64,000 bases of DNA from Epiperipatus broadwayi (lineage: Eukaryota > Onychophora > Udeonychophora > Euonychophora > Peripatidae). Below are positions 39,613-52,616 of the stretch, piece after piece. The first letter of the stretch is position 1; each line of letters begins with the position of its first letter. The position numbers and the translations under genes are program-made. A model generated the notes under the pieces. It made no database searches. It was not told where the DNA came from and saw only the letters and a program-made list of their open reading frames with translations. The stretch lies in NCBI GenBank assembly GCA_028023455.1, contig JAQFVV010000206.1:416001-480000 (forward strand), given 5' to 3'.

Positions 39613-40080
39613 TAGATTGAAAACATTTACAGAAATTGCAAAAGCAAAAAAAGGGTATGAAAATATTATTAAGAGGTTGTTAAGAAGCCAATGAAAGAAA
39701 AAGTAAAATAGATGAAATACTTAGTTAAAGAAAAAAATTGAAAGAATAGAATGAAAATAAAATAAAGTAACTTAACTAGAAATTAATGGAAGAAATTAAT
39801 TGTGAATAAAAAAGAATTATGGAAAATTTTAAAGATAAATGAAAAAGAAAAAATAGACATTAGATTATTAAAGATAGAGGGAAGTAATTATAAAAATAAA
39901 GAAGAACATGAGGAAAAAAACATTAATGTGTAATAAAATATTTTGATTGAAGGAGAGTATATGATTTACTAGAAATTGAAAAAAGAGGATTAGAGCAGTC
40001 TAGAAATTGAATACTAGTAGTTTCTGGAAATCTGCAAGGCTAAGAAAAAGTTTTATTAAAATTTTATAGTTTTTTTTTTT

Positions 40081-40178
40081 TCCATATGTCAAAGCATCGG
40101 CTGGGAAGCGAACCTGCAACAACCACCTGCAAGCAACTTCTTGCTTGCAAGGTTGCTGTGCTGAATGGAAAGCTGTGA
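40081..40178 (-). mobile_element. tRNA-derived SINE (family A), diverged
   Basis: The minus strand matches the SINE at 21,311: the GAAGCG/GCATCGGCTGGGAAGCG end and the TTGCAAG-type middle are recognisable. The A-box half is altered. Confidence 0.55.
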
Positions 40179-42510
40179 GAATTAGATTATTATATAAAAA
40201 TGGGGAAATATTATTTTAGGTTTACTTAGTAATATATAACATTAAGATTAGGATGTAATAAAGCACATGAAAAAAAAAAAATAGATAATTTATTTTTTGT
40301 ATCATAAGTGAGTGAAGTATCATATAAAAAATAAACCATTATTTATTTTATTTTAAAATATAAAAAGAGCAATATTGTTGGATGGAAATAGTTTGTAGAT
40401 TTATCCATGTTTCTTTAAACTGAGTCTATCTTTTTACACAAATTATTTGTGACAGTCACTCCATGTGTTATGCAAAAATTCAATAACAATAGATAATTTG
40501 AGCTCAATATCATTTACAACAACTTTTGACTAAAATCTACTCTTTACATGATCACATGCATTAAAATATCTAATCAGGAAAAATTGGTTCATTTAATGGT
40601 ATTGTTGTGATAGTGCTATTTCAATAAGAAATAAAAGTTTTTTTTCTGTCTGAATCTAAGTATCTAGCATAAGCACTAATAGTATAAAGACAAATGTCTA
40701 TGTGCGTAGCAAGTTCTAACACCATTACTTTTTTATGATGTAATAAGGAATTTCAACAATATAAATTACTAAATAAGACTTTACAGCAAATTCACCACCA
40801 TGTATTTTCCTTTCATTCACTGTAATGTTCTTACTCTTGAAAATAAGTTCCACTAAGAGCAGCTCTATTGATCTTAAATCTTAACAGTTTTTTAGCAATC
40901 AGTCAATTTTGTGTTGATTTTGAAGTGTTTGCATCAAGTAATATGGCACATAACTATGTCCCTATATTTTAGGACAAAATAAATTTGTATTTACTTATCT
41001 TTGGTGCTACCAGTGCTTTTGCATTGCCATTATATTACTGAGATTACTATTATTTTTATCAATATAATGAGTAATTTCCCAAGGCATGAGAACCTATCCA
41101 GACTGTTTGAGACATATTTCTTTTAGATCACATTTTCTAGGCCTATCCTCTTTCATTATAGATAAATCTCTAAGTAGAGCTATCTATACACACAATTTTG
41201 TCAGATGTAATGTCTCAAATTCAGTTCCAAACAGATTCATTAATTATTGTATTGGCTCAAGCAAAAATCACAACTAAGGATGGTCAGTCTGGTAATCATT
41301 TTCCTATAATTGCTTTCTTTAATTGTTGAGAACTCAAGCTAAAAGAAAAGAAAATTGGAATCATAAGTATTGTGCATGTAGTTACAAGATGGAAATCTGG
41401 ATGCTCAAACACAAAATCCCATTATCACATTTAGTATAGAGAGATGGCTGTTGATGAGAAGCTGTTGATTGACAGGCCAAAACCCTAAGTTAAGTAACCA
41501 TGAGAAAAAAGAGGCAGAAAAATTATTGTTTGCATCTGAATCAGTATATACCCTTTGATGAACCAATATTCTGTTCTAAAATGCATCAGGAAGTGTTTTT
41601 ATTGGAAACTTTTTATTTGTTAGTCACAGTTGACATTCCAATTCCTCAGCATAGTACCTAACAATTTTTTAGTATACCAATAATAATTATAAAAAATATT
41701 ATAAAAAAAGAGACTGAGTTTAGTAAAGCTATGATACTAAGAAAAATGAATTGGATTATTAGTTTTTCTTAAATTTCATCCCAGGACTCACAATTTTCAC
41801 TTGAAAGAAATGTGAATTTTAATAATGATAATTAGGTTTACAGTTAATGTGGGTAATAAACCAATATTAAAAGATCTTTAAGTTATAATAAAAATATAAA
41901 TAAATGGCTTTATTGCTTGAAGTTTATAAAAAATTATGTCCTGGAAGGAATAAGACCTTAATATGATCCTTGAACCTTAAGATCCAGAATCAAACATTCT
42001 ACCAATCTACCTAACTATTTAGGGCAAATCAAATGTTTTTATTGCTCTGAAGTTTAAGTGAAATCTATTTGTTAGCAAAAGTGCAAAATCTTGAATAAAT
42101 TTGAGAATTTTACATTTGAGTGTATGACACTCTATCACTTTGCTAAACCATGCAGAGCAAAAATTTTAAAGACAAACCATAAATCAGAAAATCCTTTCAC
42201 TATACTCAATTACTTGATTAAAATATTCCGCATGCTTTTAATTATTAAGTCTAAGCACATTATTTACAGTTATTTATGCAATATCCTGTTTCATATTTCT
42301 AAAGGCTACTACAAAAATTGAAATTCCCTATAAATGTAAAAAATGCAAGAAAAAATTGAATTGGAGAATGTAGCTAGTTTGTATTAGCTGGTTTGACAGA
42401 TAATACATACATGAAGGTTATTTATCAGATAATTGCTAAATTAGTTGAATTATCTCTAATTTCATTCCTTGCCGTATTATATTATAATCTATGAAAATAT
42501 ATTTATTTAT
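40179..42510. other. No gene; slightly less AT-rich, possibly decayed coding
   Basis: Between 40,430 and 41,600 the minus strand gives several open pieces (for example NLFGTEFETLHLTKLC) that look transposase-like in composition. I could not match a family. Confidence 0.3.
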
Positions 42511-42605
42511 TTCATGCGTCATAGCATCGGCCAGGAAGCGCACCCACTGACCCGTGACAACTGCTTGTAAGGCAGCTATGCTGACCTCACGACTACCAAC
42601 GCTTG
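42511..42605 (-). mobile_element. tRNA-derived SINE (family A)
   Basis: On the minus strand it reads GTTGGTAGTCGTGAGGTCAG, then CTTACAAGCAGTTGTCACGG, then the GGCCGATGCTATGACGCATG end, as in the copy at 21,311. An A/T-rich tail follows. Confidence 0.7.
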
Positions 42606-43688
42606 ATAATATATTTATTTATTGTACTAGAGTTATTATTCCTGATAAATATTTTAATTTATATGCATATTTATAAATTTTAACAATATTTACGGTTATT
42701 AAATATATTGAGAATGCTACTTTAAATATTTATGTTTTTAAATGCTACGCAAACTTGAGATAGTTTGTTAACAAAGATTAAATATTTAAAAACCTGTTGG
42801 CTTTTATGAATGGATTACTTGGATTCTGTGTGCATTTAATTTAAATAATCTTTAAAAAACAAATAATTTAATGAAAAAATTCAATTTAATTAATTTCCTG
42901 TGTAATATATCAACCCAATGTAATTAAATTGAAATTGATTCATTAAAACTTCTGTGTGATTAAGCGTCTTTTAATTACGTAGCATTAATTAAAATTTACT
43001 GTATATATATATAGTTTATAAACCTTTTTTTTTTTTTAAATTTTCTCTAATGCAATGCTTTTAAATTGCTAGTTTTTTTTTCTTTTCGAATTTAAAATCT
43101 TAGAGAGTTTTGCGAAATTTTTATTAAGCAAACAACAACAAAATTGCATTATTTAAAAACCTTCAATGAATTTATTTAATTATTTAATTTTACCGTATTA
43201 AAAAAAGCTAGACACGTTGATAAAGTTTTGAGGATTCTAATGAAAATGTCTGTTATATACTATAATATTTATAAAGTTTTTGTCATTAATTATATGATAA
43301 AAAAATATTATTTGATTTAGCTTGCAAATATTTCAATTAATTTAATAAAACTGGCTTGAAAGTGCTAGTGAAAAAAATTAACCATGTAGTTAATTGATTG
43401 GTTCAGGTCATTTCATTGGTTCCATTATACATCTGCCATCTCTGAGATCACCAGTTTTTTATTTTTTTTATAATAAGTACTTGATATTCATGTTAAAAAA
43501 TATTTAATTTTTAAGTTGCCACTCTATTTCTGTGCTAAACTACATAGACCAATAATAATAATGTTTTAGCTCGTTATAATAACAAAAAAAAAAAATAGTA
43601 ATAATCAAATGATTCTATTATTCATGTATTATGAATTTAATTTTAAACTTTGGGTATTTGGTTAATATTCTGTAATTCAATACTAGCA
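42606..43688. other. No gene seen
   Basis: AT-rich sequence with short homopolymers only. Confidence 0.5.
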
Positions 43689-44760
43689 TTATAAAAGCAT
43701 AAACACAAAGCTAATATTTAATATCTTATTAAACCATGGGCTGAGCATTTTGTGAGACACAGCTCTCATAATCATAGCTCTTTGTAAAATAACGGATTGT
43801 CTAATGTTATGCAAATCTATGCAAATTTCAAGTATTCCATTTCTTAGATATAGAATAACACATTTCCTTTCTGTTAACGGTGTTGCCCCTTTACTGTGAT
43901 AAAGCAGGTCTCCTATTTTTATTCTCAAATCATTTCTCTCTCTGCAAACTAAGCTGATTATTTGCAGTTCACATGGATGTCCTGCAAAATTTTGGTGCTG
44001 TGCAAAAATGGAATTGGGTGCTGGATTGGATTGTGCCTTAGTATATGAATACTTATGTTGATATAATCTAGTTTCCAGTGCTGCTTTGGTCTCCTCATAA
44101 TACAAGGCTTTACAATTTTTGTCAGTGCATATGATGTTGTAGACCACTTGCAGAGTTTGAATGAGAGTTAATTGATCTTTTGTATTATTCATTAGTCAGT
44201 TGGAACTGGGAGGGATGTGAAAGGACAACTGAAAGCTTTTATTGAAAATTGAACAAAAATTTTTGTGCATGTTCGATGTGTATGGCAATAATAACCTCTG
44301 TCTATCACATTAAGTATGTTGTTGGTAATTTTGTTCTGAAACTGTATGATCTTCCTGCTGATAATGCCCCATTTAAAACTTATAGTTTAATAAATCCTGT
44401 CTGTATGCTGCTAAATTTAATTTTTTATCAGCTTCAAACTTGCACAGTTTCTGATTTTTGTGGAGAAAAGATGTAAGGACTGCTAATTTTTGTTTGATGG
44501 ATGCGTTAGAATTGGGTTGAATGTGACCTCTTACTTCAAATGGTTTGATTATCATCTTATAATTCAGGTGGGTGTTTTCACATTGTACTTGTATGTCCAG
44601 ATATTTCACTTATTTGTTTGTGTCTCCCCCTCCCATTCAATGTTTAATATTAAAAGTGACCTGTTTTGTAATCCATTTTTGATTACATTGATGACTTCTG
44701 CCTTAGCAGCCACAAAAAAATTGTCCACATATCTGGTATAAATTTTTAATTGTGCAGTAA
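43689..44760 (-). pseudogene. Penelope-like element: RT palm/thumb and GIY-YIG endonuclease
   Basis: Reading from 44,740 downward, the RT catalytic box appears as TRYVDNFFVAA (the second aspartate of YVDD is asparagine), followed by LLILNIEWEGE, KYLDIQVQCENTHLNYKM and IKQKLAVLTSFLHKNQKLC, the usual order of palm end and thumb in this family. After a gap the nuclease begins: LQVVYNIICTDKNC, ALYYEETKAALETRLYQHKY, then FAQHQNFAGHP. Here YIGET has become YYEET. The sequence differs from the nucleases at 8 and 25 kb, so it is a second lineage. The D-to-N change and stops mark it as inactive. Confidence 0.65.
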
Positions 44761-44761
44761 A

Positions 44762-44965
44762 TACAATGCCAAAATGCACACCTGAATTATAAGATGATAG
44801 TCAAACCATTTGAAGTAACAGGTCACATTCAAGCCAATTCAAACACACCCATCAACCATAAATTAGTAGGTCTTACATCTTTTCTCCACAGAAACCAGCA
44901 ACTGTGCAAGTTTGAAGCTGATATAAAATTTAATTTAGCAGCATACAGAGAGGTTCATCTTTTTT
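44762..44965 (+). pseudogene. Inverted partial copy of the Penelope-like RT
   Basis: The plus strand reads HLNYKMIVKPFEVTGHIQAN, then INHKLVGLTSFLHRNQQLC and KFEADIKFNLAAYRE. This is the same protein segment encoded on the minus strand at 44,373-44,609, so the two copies lie head to head. The boundary falls near 44,755, and the RTE fragment begins right after. Confidence 0.7.
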
Positions 44966-45590
44966 TCTTATAAAAATAAGTTGCCTACCAATACCAAAAT
45001 ATAGTTTTACACTTTTGAGTCTTATATTCTCTTCTATAGCTTTCCTTGCTAGTTCACAATTATACTTTTTTATATCATTAACAATTTTTTTTCACAACAT
45101 TTTACAAAATTCAAGATGTTCAATTCTTCTTAATGCATCATTTTTATATATTTTCATATTCCTTCTTTTCTTCATAAATTCTCTAGTCTCAGTCAAAATT
45201 TTACAGATCAATAGCTGCTTTTTCCTACTAATTATCTTTGTTGAAGTTTTTAAAAGTGTATCACTTATTTTCCTATTGATTTCATTCAAAGCTGAATCAT
45301 GTTCAAGATGTGTTAATATTTGAAAACGATTTTCCAGTTCTAATTTAAATTATTTACAATATTTCTGAAGATTAAGAATATCAACTGTGAATATTTTTCT
45401 TAATACTTTTTGTCTCTCTAGTTTTGCATTAACATGCACAAATTGATATTACTTCCTATGTTGAATTTATTAAAAACATAACTATCTTAAAATATATATT
45501 TTCTATTAGTCAATATAAACCAATTCTGCTGTACCTTTATTTGGATGCTTCCATTTTTATTTGTGCTTAACATTTTTCTTAAAATGACAA
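44966..45590 (-). pseudogene. RTE retrotransposon internal fragment
   Basis: Matches 32,400-33,150 of the larger RTE copy, both in DNA and in protein (KIYKNDALRRIEHLEFCK against VPKNDALKRIEYLGFCK). Both nuclease and RT catalytic parts are absent. Confidence 0.75.
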
Positions 45591-45599
45591 TAACTATTT

Positions 45600-46690
45600 A
45601 TACTTCTTCTATACTGAAGGTAATAAATACACGTATAATAAGTGAGTGCACCTATATGCAACTATAGAGATGCTTGTTATTTCTATAAATTGAATATGGC
45701 TTGGCACTTTCAAAAACATATAGTGTTCTCACATTATTAGGAAGATGAAATAGAATAGTAATAGAAAGATGGGTATAATTGTACATATTTGAAGATATTT
45801 AAATTCATTTAAAGTCAATATTAAATATTTAAATTATAGCAACCATTTTTGGAGAGAGGGAAGGATGAGTCTTGGTAAAAGGATCCTGCAAGGCAAGGGC
45901 AAACATAGACTTATACATTAAAGATTTAATATTGATTGGATTTAAAAATCGTTTTTTTAAAAAGAAAAGTAACAAAATTTTACAGAAAATGAAATTCTAA
46001 TCCCTTCCCCATTGATAATAGACCATGGCTTCTTCTGCCTGACATACCTAACTTAACTAAAACCTTTAATAAAACATTATTTTCAATGTATCACCTTGTT
46101 TTCCATATACCTTTTGATTAATAGACTACTGAACAAATCCAATGACAGACATGAACCTGAACTTACCTCTAGCACTGTTTACAAAAGTAAATGCCCCTAA
46201 ACTGGATGTCAAACAATCTATTGTGGTGAATCTCATGTATCCTTGTTTACATGTCTTTTCCAGAACCAATACTTATACAAGAGAGCTTTCAACAAGCCAT
46301 AACATAGCTCTATATTTCTTGAAGAGTAAAAGGCAACAGGACATCAATTTATTCTCTTCTAATGATTCAAAGAAAAAATAAGAGAGGCTTGCTATATAGC
46401 CATTAATATGAATGCTATCAATCACAAAAACTCATATTTCTCTCTCTCTAAAAAATGGGCACAATAATTAAAACATTTAATATTGGAATTTAAATAACTT
46501 TAAATTTCTTCAAATATATACATTTACACTCATCTCTACATTATTATTCTACGTCTTCTTACTATGAATATGAGAACACCTTAAGTTCTCAAACATGCTC
46601 TGTCATATTTAATTTATAGAAATAACAAGCTTATCTACAGTTGCATATAAGTGCACTTATTACATTTATTATATTCTGTATTGATGAAGT
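45600..46690. repeat. Inverted repeat pair, about 200-bp arms
   Basis: 45,607-45,815 and 46,490-46,690 are inverted copies; shared modules include CTTGTTATTTCTATAAATT, AAGTGAGTGCAC against GTGCACTTATTAC, and GTTCTCA with flanks. The loop includes a segment (45,886-45,970) that recurs directly at 48,360-48,440, close to the end of the Penelope-like copy. The arrangement resembles the terminal repeats of a Penelope-like element, rearranged. Confidence 0.5.
46142..46381 (+). CDS. Unassigned open frame within Penelope-like region
   Basis: An open frame of 79 codons inside the loop of the inverted repeat. It reads on the same strand as the RT pieces from 46.9 kb onward and could belong to the N-terminal part, but carries no motif I can name. 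Confidence 0.2.
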   Translation: MTDMNLNLPLALFTKVNAPKLDVKQSIVVNLMYPCLHVFSRTNTYTRELSTSHNIALYFLKSKRQQDINLFSSNDSKKK

Positions 46691-46899
46691 ATAAACAGTT
46701 AATGTCATTACAAGTAGATAAAATTATGGATTACAAACCAATTCTCCATCATGGTTCATCAATTAGTACAATGATTCAGCATTTTGAATTTTTTAAACAT
46801 GCATGTGCTTTAACAACATCCCAAATTACCATGGAGTGAAAATTAACATATCTATTTTTAATCATGACAAAAATTAAATCAGGACTAAAAAAGCAGCTG

Positions 46900-48430
46900 C
46901 TCAAAATAATTATCAATAAAGTCAAGAGGGTGCTTTAAAAAGATAAAAAACTTTTTGCTAAAATATCAGGGTGTAATAATATTTCTCAGTTTATAAAAAC
47001 TAAATGCAACAACCTGTCCACAAAGCTAGAAAAAAAATTTATCCACAAACTGAACTTTCCTGATAAAAACAGGGAAATAATTTTACCTTTCACAAGAATA
47101 AAAATCCCTTTGTTAACCTCACTTCAGTAATTCTCCTCCCTTCCTCATCTGCAATCAGAACCATTCTAGAACTGTGGCTAAGATATCTTTATAGCCATTG
47201 GAAGCAACCAATAATGGAGATAATTGCCAATATAGAATTGGCATATAAACAACCCATCAAATGATAATTTTAATTACAAATTTAGTTAAATACATGTGGC
47301 ATAAACATCTAGGTACTTTAAACTCTAATTGCAAAAAATCCATTTGGATTATCAAACAGTTCCTATCAAACAATGTGTAATTTGACTGAAGAAAGACAAA
47401 GTCAATAGATTTTGTCCTCGTGAGCAAAACTGAATTTACCAATAAAATGCAACTTTAAATAAGTTAAAATTTGTCTCAATACCTGCTTACAATATAAAAT
47501 AGCATAAATACAAATTCGTCACTGATATCTTATGGAAACATTGTAATAAAGCATTTATTAAGAATGACTATTATAAAATTTACCCTACAGCAGCTTTCCT
47601 TTTTCAAATGTTCATCAATGCTAAAATGCATAAGCCTAATACACCTCTCAGTCTCATGCTGGATATGACAATGCTCATTACTTTAATACAGTTAAAATGA
47701 TCAACCAATGGTTATCTGATAATCTAGATTACAGGGATTATATCATCAAATCCTCATTTGACTTTATAGTTCACATTAAGCATGCCAAATTCAGTCAAAC
47801 ATGCAAAATAGCCTCATTTAACATAACTGAATTATATGGCTCACTCAATATAAAATTATCTATCAATATAATTAAAGTGGAATTAATTAAGCAAAACTAC
47901 CTTCAGCCACATATACAGTTCATCATAGCATTTGTTAGATAACACCATTATAGCCACATTCAACAACCAATCATATAACAACTGATGAATAGCCATTAAG
48001 ACTTCCCTTCAGTGGCATCATTTCCCATCTATATTTAAACCACTTTGAAGCACTGTTGTTTCTTCACATAACATACACACTCCAGATCAGATATATAAAA
48101 GATATGTAGATGACATTTTCTTTAATTTAAAATAATAAAGCAAATCTATAAAGCTATTCGGCATTATTGCTTACAATAGACTGAGGTGACACACCATTTT
48201 ATTCAAAGAAACACAGCTTATCAGGATTATTCTATGTGTAAAAAATTACTTAAAATTTATGGGTTCATGCACCTGGACTCCTGAACCAAATCTCACAAAC
48301 TGGCCAGACTATCCTCTTTTATACTGGAACCACACTCTATGTAAGCATGAAACATTCCACAAGGCAAACATAGACGTATACATTAATGATTTAACATTGG
48401 TTGAATGTAAATATAGATTTTAAAAAGAAA
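46900..48430 (+). pseudogene. Penelope-like element reverse transcriptase
   Basis: Readable pieces in order: LNFPDKNREIILPFTRIKIP (47.0 kb), FINAKMHKPNTPL (47.6 kb, the finger motif usually KIHKP), the open frame at 47,697-47,942 with KIASFNITELYGSLN (motif A, usually SFDV.SL.T.IP), and YIKRYVDDIFFNL at about 48,094-48,126, the catalytic box with both aspartates. Frames change between pieces. No GIY-YIG nuclease was found after it, so the copy is truncated. The enzyme copies element RNA in a nucleus. Confidence 0.68.
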
Positions 48431-48499
48431 AATAATTGAATATTTGTTTCACCTCATATTCCATCATTTAATTCAGTTTTGGTTGTATATATGTAGTGC

Positions 48500-48695
48500 A
48501 AAATTGAGTTTTAAATTGCGTTTTATGAAAAAAAGTGAAGCTCGGTATTATTAGAAAAGAATTATATGGCTGAGCACTTTGAGAGAACTTAAGTCTCCAT
48601 ATTCATAGCCTATTTTTTGAAGTGTCGGCTTACATTCTTTTTAAATAATACTAAGCTTCACTTTTTTTCCATAAAGTGCAATTTAAAAATTACCA
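48500..48695. repeat. Foldback sequence
   Basis: 48,506-48,552 and 48,645-48,692 are inverted, around AAGTGAAGCT/AGCTTCACTT and TTTTAAATTGCG/GTGCAATTTAAAA. A module in the loop (GAGAACTTAAG) also occurs near 46,580 in complement. Confidence 0.6.
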
Positions 48696-50155
48696 CTCAA
48701 AAGTAAAATAAAAAACAAGGGTTTTATTGCAAAATTGAGTGTTTATGTAGTGTCACTTAGATTCCTTAAATAGTTTGCATGGCTTTATATATGGAAAGAG
48801 ATATATTTTATTCTAATATGATGTTAGTAATTAAATAGAAAAAGCTTTTAACCTTTATCATGTGATGTTAGTAATATATTCAGATGTATGTATTTACATT
48901 CAATAGGAAACAAATGCTATTTTACCTTATATTTTATTGTCTATATCAAAATGGTTTCTTAATACAGATTTTATATTTTTAAGATATTATAGACAATGAT
49001 TGTTTGAAGAGAAGCTAGATTCTCCATTATTTAAAGTATATATTACACTAACTGTTGTGTTAAAGTTTTTACTATTAATCACAAAGGGATGGAAATGAAA
49101 TAGGAATAGTTGTTTATTCATCTCTGTTCACATTACTTTATAAATTTTCCATTACAATATCCATAGACATTGCTAGAATATTTGAATGAATAATATGTGA
49201 TTTTCACTGACATTTTTTTAAATCCAAAATATTTTTTACTTTTATTATCAAATCTTTTACTTATTTGTAATATTTTTTATTGCTAATTTTTTCATTAAAC
49301 ATGCATTCTCTTTTTATTTCTTATTTTATTGACCACTAATAGCTGACTTTTAATTCAATTCTTCAGTGGTTTTTAGAACTGATTGATATGATTTCTAAGC
49401 ATCAAGAAAACTTTTATTTTCATTTTTTTAGCTAATGATCGACCACTCACTTTACTACTTCATTTTAGTAACATGTTTTTAGTGCATTTTTAAATCTTCT
49501 CACTCTTTTCTCTTTCTCATAATCTTTATATATATATATATATGAATATTTGTTTTATTCTGAACCTAATAGCTAAAGAAGTAATTTGATATATTATACA
49601 ATACTATGACCAAGCAATAACAATTATTGACAGTAGTAGCTTTCATTCATTGTTCAAATCTTTAACATAATTCAATTTAATATCTGAAACTTAGATTTAC
49701 ATCATAAAATAAAGAAGCTTTTTTACATAATTAAAACACATAAATATAATCAAATAGTATCAGGTTGAACTTCAATTTGTGAATTGGATTTTATGCAAAG
49801 TAAATATCTTGTTTGTCATTGCATATATATGTAGTGAAAATATTTTTTATTTAAAAAAAAAACATAAATTATTCTATAAATATATGTATATATAAATGAA
49901 TGGTTGGCCACTCAAGGTATGTGACGTTTAAGTACCAAAAGTTCAGATCGAGATTTACCTTGAATTCTTTAGCTCTTGAATCCATGATCATGCCCATGAA
50001 CCAATCTACATAAGTGCTCATTATATAATGAAATATAACAAACATATTTTTAAATGCCATCTCATTTTCTTATATTTCTTGCAAATACATAAATTTAAGT
50101 GATGAGAAATGTATCCTGTGATATAAAGCATTTTATTTTTAATTTTCTGAAAATG
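48696..50155. other. No gene seen
   Basis: AT-rich sequence with a TA run at 49,527-49,542. No motif recognised. Confidence 0.5.
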
Positions 50156-50360
50156 TATTTAGAAAAATATAACTTTATTTAAATATTCCAAATACATTCA
50201 ACTGTAAGTAATAGCACACAAGTTAGTATGTGCACAATTTTTCTTGAAGTATTATCCTACTTTCTTCTTCAGGCATTGCTGGCCTGATCAATATCAGTAT
50301 TAGCATGGGATTTGAACTTGGACACTTACATCTTGAATATTGAATTTTAAGGTAACCCCC
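50156..50360 (-). mobile_element. tRNA-derived SINE (family B), inverted partner
   Basis: Reverse-complement copy of the SINE that follows, with the CCTGAAGAAG core, the GGCCAGCAATG motif and the TTGAATGTATTTGGAATATTT end. Confidence 0.65.
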
Positions 50361-50369
50361 AAATTAACT

Positions 50370-50640
50370 GGGCCCTTTGGTATGATGGCTCAGATGCTTA
50401 GAGATTTAACTTAAAAATAAATGTTTATAAATTTAAGAATCAAGGTTCGATTTTTATGCTAGTACTGTCATCGGTCAAGCCAGCAACATCTGAAGAAGAA
50501 AGGGTAATACCTCTCAAAATGTTGTGCATATACTAGCCTGTGTTCTATTACTAATAGTTGAATGTATTTGAAATATTTAAATAAAAAGACATTCAATACT
50601 TATATTAAATGTTGAACATAGTCCAATATATAAATATAAT
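50370..50640 (+). mobile_element. tRNA-derived SINE (family B) with hammerhead-like core
   Basis: The head has a box A-like ATGGCTCAGATGCTTAG and a box B-like AGGTTCGATTT. The body contains CTAGTACTGTCATCGGTCA and CCAGCAACATCTGAAGAAG, then a CTCAAAATGTTGTGC element. A better-preserved copy lies at 63,311. It stands head to tail with an inverted copy just upstream, forming an imperfect palindrome. Confidence 0.7.
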
Positions 50641-50762
50641 TGTGAAGATAAATGCTTTCAATTTTTTAAAATTATTTTGGAAGTTTTTTTTTTTTTTTTT
50701 AAATTTAAGTCCCAAAATACTAATGTCAATTTATTTTCAAAATTAAGTTAAATCCCTTTTAG

Positions 50763-50896
<134 letters not shown>

Positions 50897-51529
50897 TCAT
50901 TTTAAATATATATATATATTAATAAATGTTTCAATTTTTCATGTATACATAATATATTAGAAGTAATTACATATCTGACATGTTTTGTATTTTTTTTATT
51001 TTGTATGTGCGTGTTTTTTTAACTATTATATATTCCATAAACATTTAAACTATCGACATGTTCTTTGGAGAGTTCATTTCTGATATATAGATGTGCACGA
51101 CTTAATTACAATTATTATGGTTAAACTGTACTGTTATTAATTTATTTGTTTTGCACTTCATTAGAAGCCCATCAGAGCAATAATAGAAATAAATTTCTGT
51201 GATAAATATTTTTCTTCAAGGTTGTTTATCTTTTTCGTTTCTTCCCCAATAATATTTCCTGTAGTTGTTGAAGATGTGGTCTCAGCTGGTTAATTTGGCT
51301 TTTATAACATTGTTCATCCAGTTAAATTGTCAAAATTTAAAATTTAAATTAATGATGCTTAAACTAAGTATTATTTATCAACACTCCACTTTATTGATTT
51401 GGTTCAAAGTTGAGGTTCACAAATCCAAATTGATTATTTTTATGGTAAAGTAGTGACAGGTAAAGAGAATATTTTTTATTTTACCTTTTGCAATTTTAAA
51501 ATATTTTTTAAATCCTTGTATTTTACAAG

Positions 51530-51530
51530 A

Positions 51531-51592
<62 letters not shown>
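51530..51592. repeat. TA then TG microsatellite
   Basis: A TA run to about 51,566 passes directly into TG repeats to 51,592, as at 35,570. Confidence 0.95.
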
Positions 51593-51597
<5 letters not shown>

Positions 51598-51750
51598 TAT
51601 TAATGTTATTTATTTATATCCTCTATAGAAACTTACTATCTTATAAAAGAATGTAAGTAAATAATATTCAATGTCTAATTATAGTATAATATTTTTAATG
51701 AATCTTTAAGTGGAAATATTTAGAGTTTGAGTTATCCAATCATTAATATT

Positions 51751-52492
51751 TAATTAGAAAGCTCTTTACTTAGGACAGTAGCCAGTCAATGTTAATTGCC
51801 TGAGGATAAGAATATAAGTAAAACTGTCATTCCTGATAGAGGCAAGTTCTTTAATTAGTAGTGTTGTAATTATATTTTATTGAGTGCACAGGAAGTATAT
51901 ATAAATACTTTAAGACAGACTTTAACCTGTATCAAATGCACCTTGAAATTTTTATAATAGAAAAGCAAATATCATTTTGTCAATAGAGGGATCTTCCAAA
52001 CCACAACACAATAACAACTTTTATAAAGATAAGATTGGCTGTCTTATCTTTAAACTAAATTTCTACTTATATAGGCCAATCTGAAACATCCTGATTTGGC
52101 AGCATGAAGTTATTGTTCTATTCACTGTTTAAATCCACTATTTCCTTAACCAATTAACCTTTGGAAATCTTGCAATTTACAGCGAGTTAATGTTACAATC
52201 TTAATACTGGAAAATCTGTAAACTATTGTAGATTTGTAATTATATTTTATTGAGTGGACAGAAAGTACGTGTAACTACTTTAAGATAGGCTTTAACCTGT
52301 ATCAATGATATTTGCTTGACTATTATAAAAAATTTCAAGGTGCCTTTGATATAGTTTAAAGCCTACCTTAAAGTTCTTTACTTAGGTAAGTAACTGATAC
52401 AGGCTAAAAGTGTAAGTAAAATTGGTGGGATTTCAAACCTGAGGCAGTTAACATTAATTGGCCATTGTCCTAAGTAAAAAACTTTCTAATTA
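51751..52492. mobile_element. Foldback element with nested subrepeats
   Basis: The outer ends are inverted (TAATTAGAAAGCTCTTTACT against the complement ending at 52,492). Inside, a block with TGTAATTATATTTTATTGAG and ACTTTAAGA...TTTAACCTGTATCAA occurs at about 51,866 and again at 52,231. Part of it is also inverted at about 52,318-52,385. No coding capacity. Confidence 0.65.
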
Positions 52493-52616
52493 GATGTTTA
52501 TATATAGATAATTCCACCCATTAAATATTTGGTAGTAATTGATAATTTCTGGTAACATCAAAAGAGAAAAATATTATCTCTGCTCACATGAATATAATCT
52601 CTTATTTCTATTCTTT

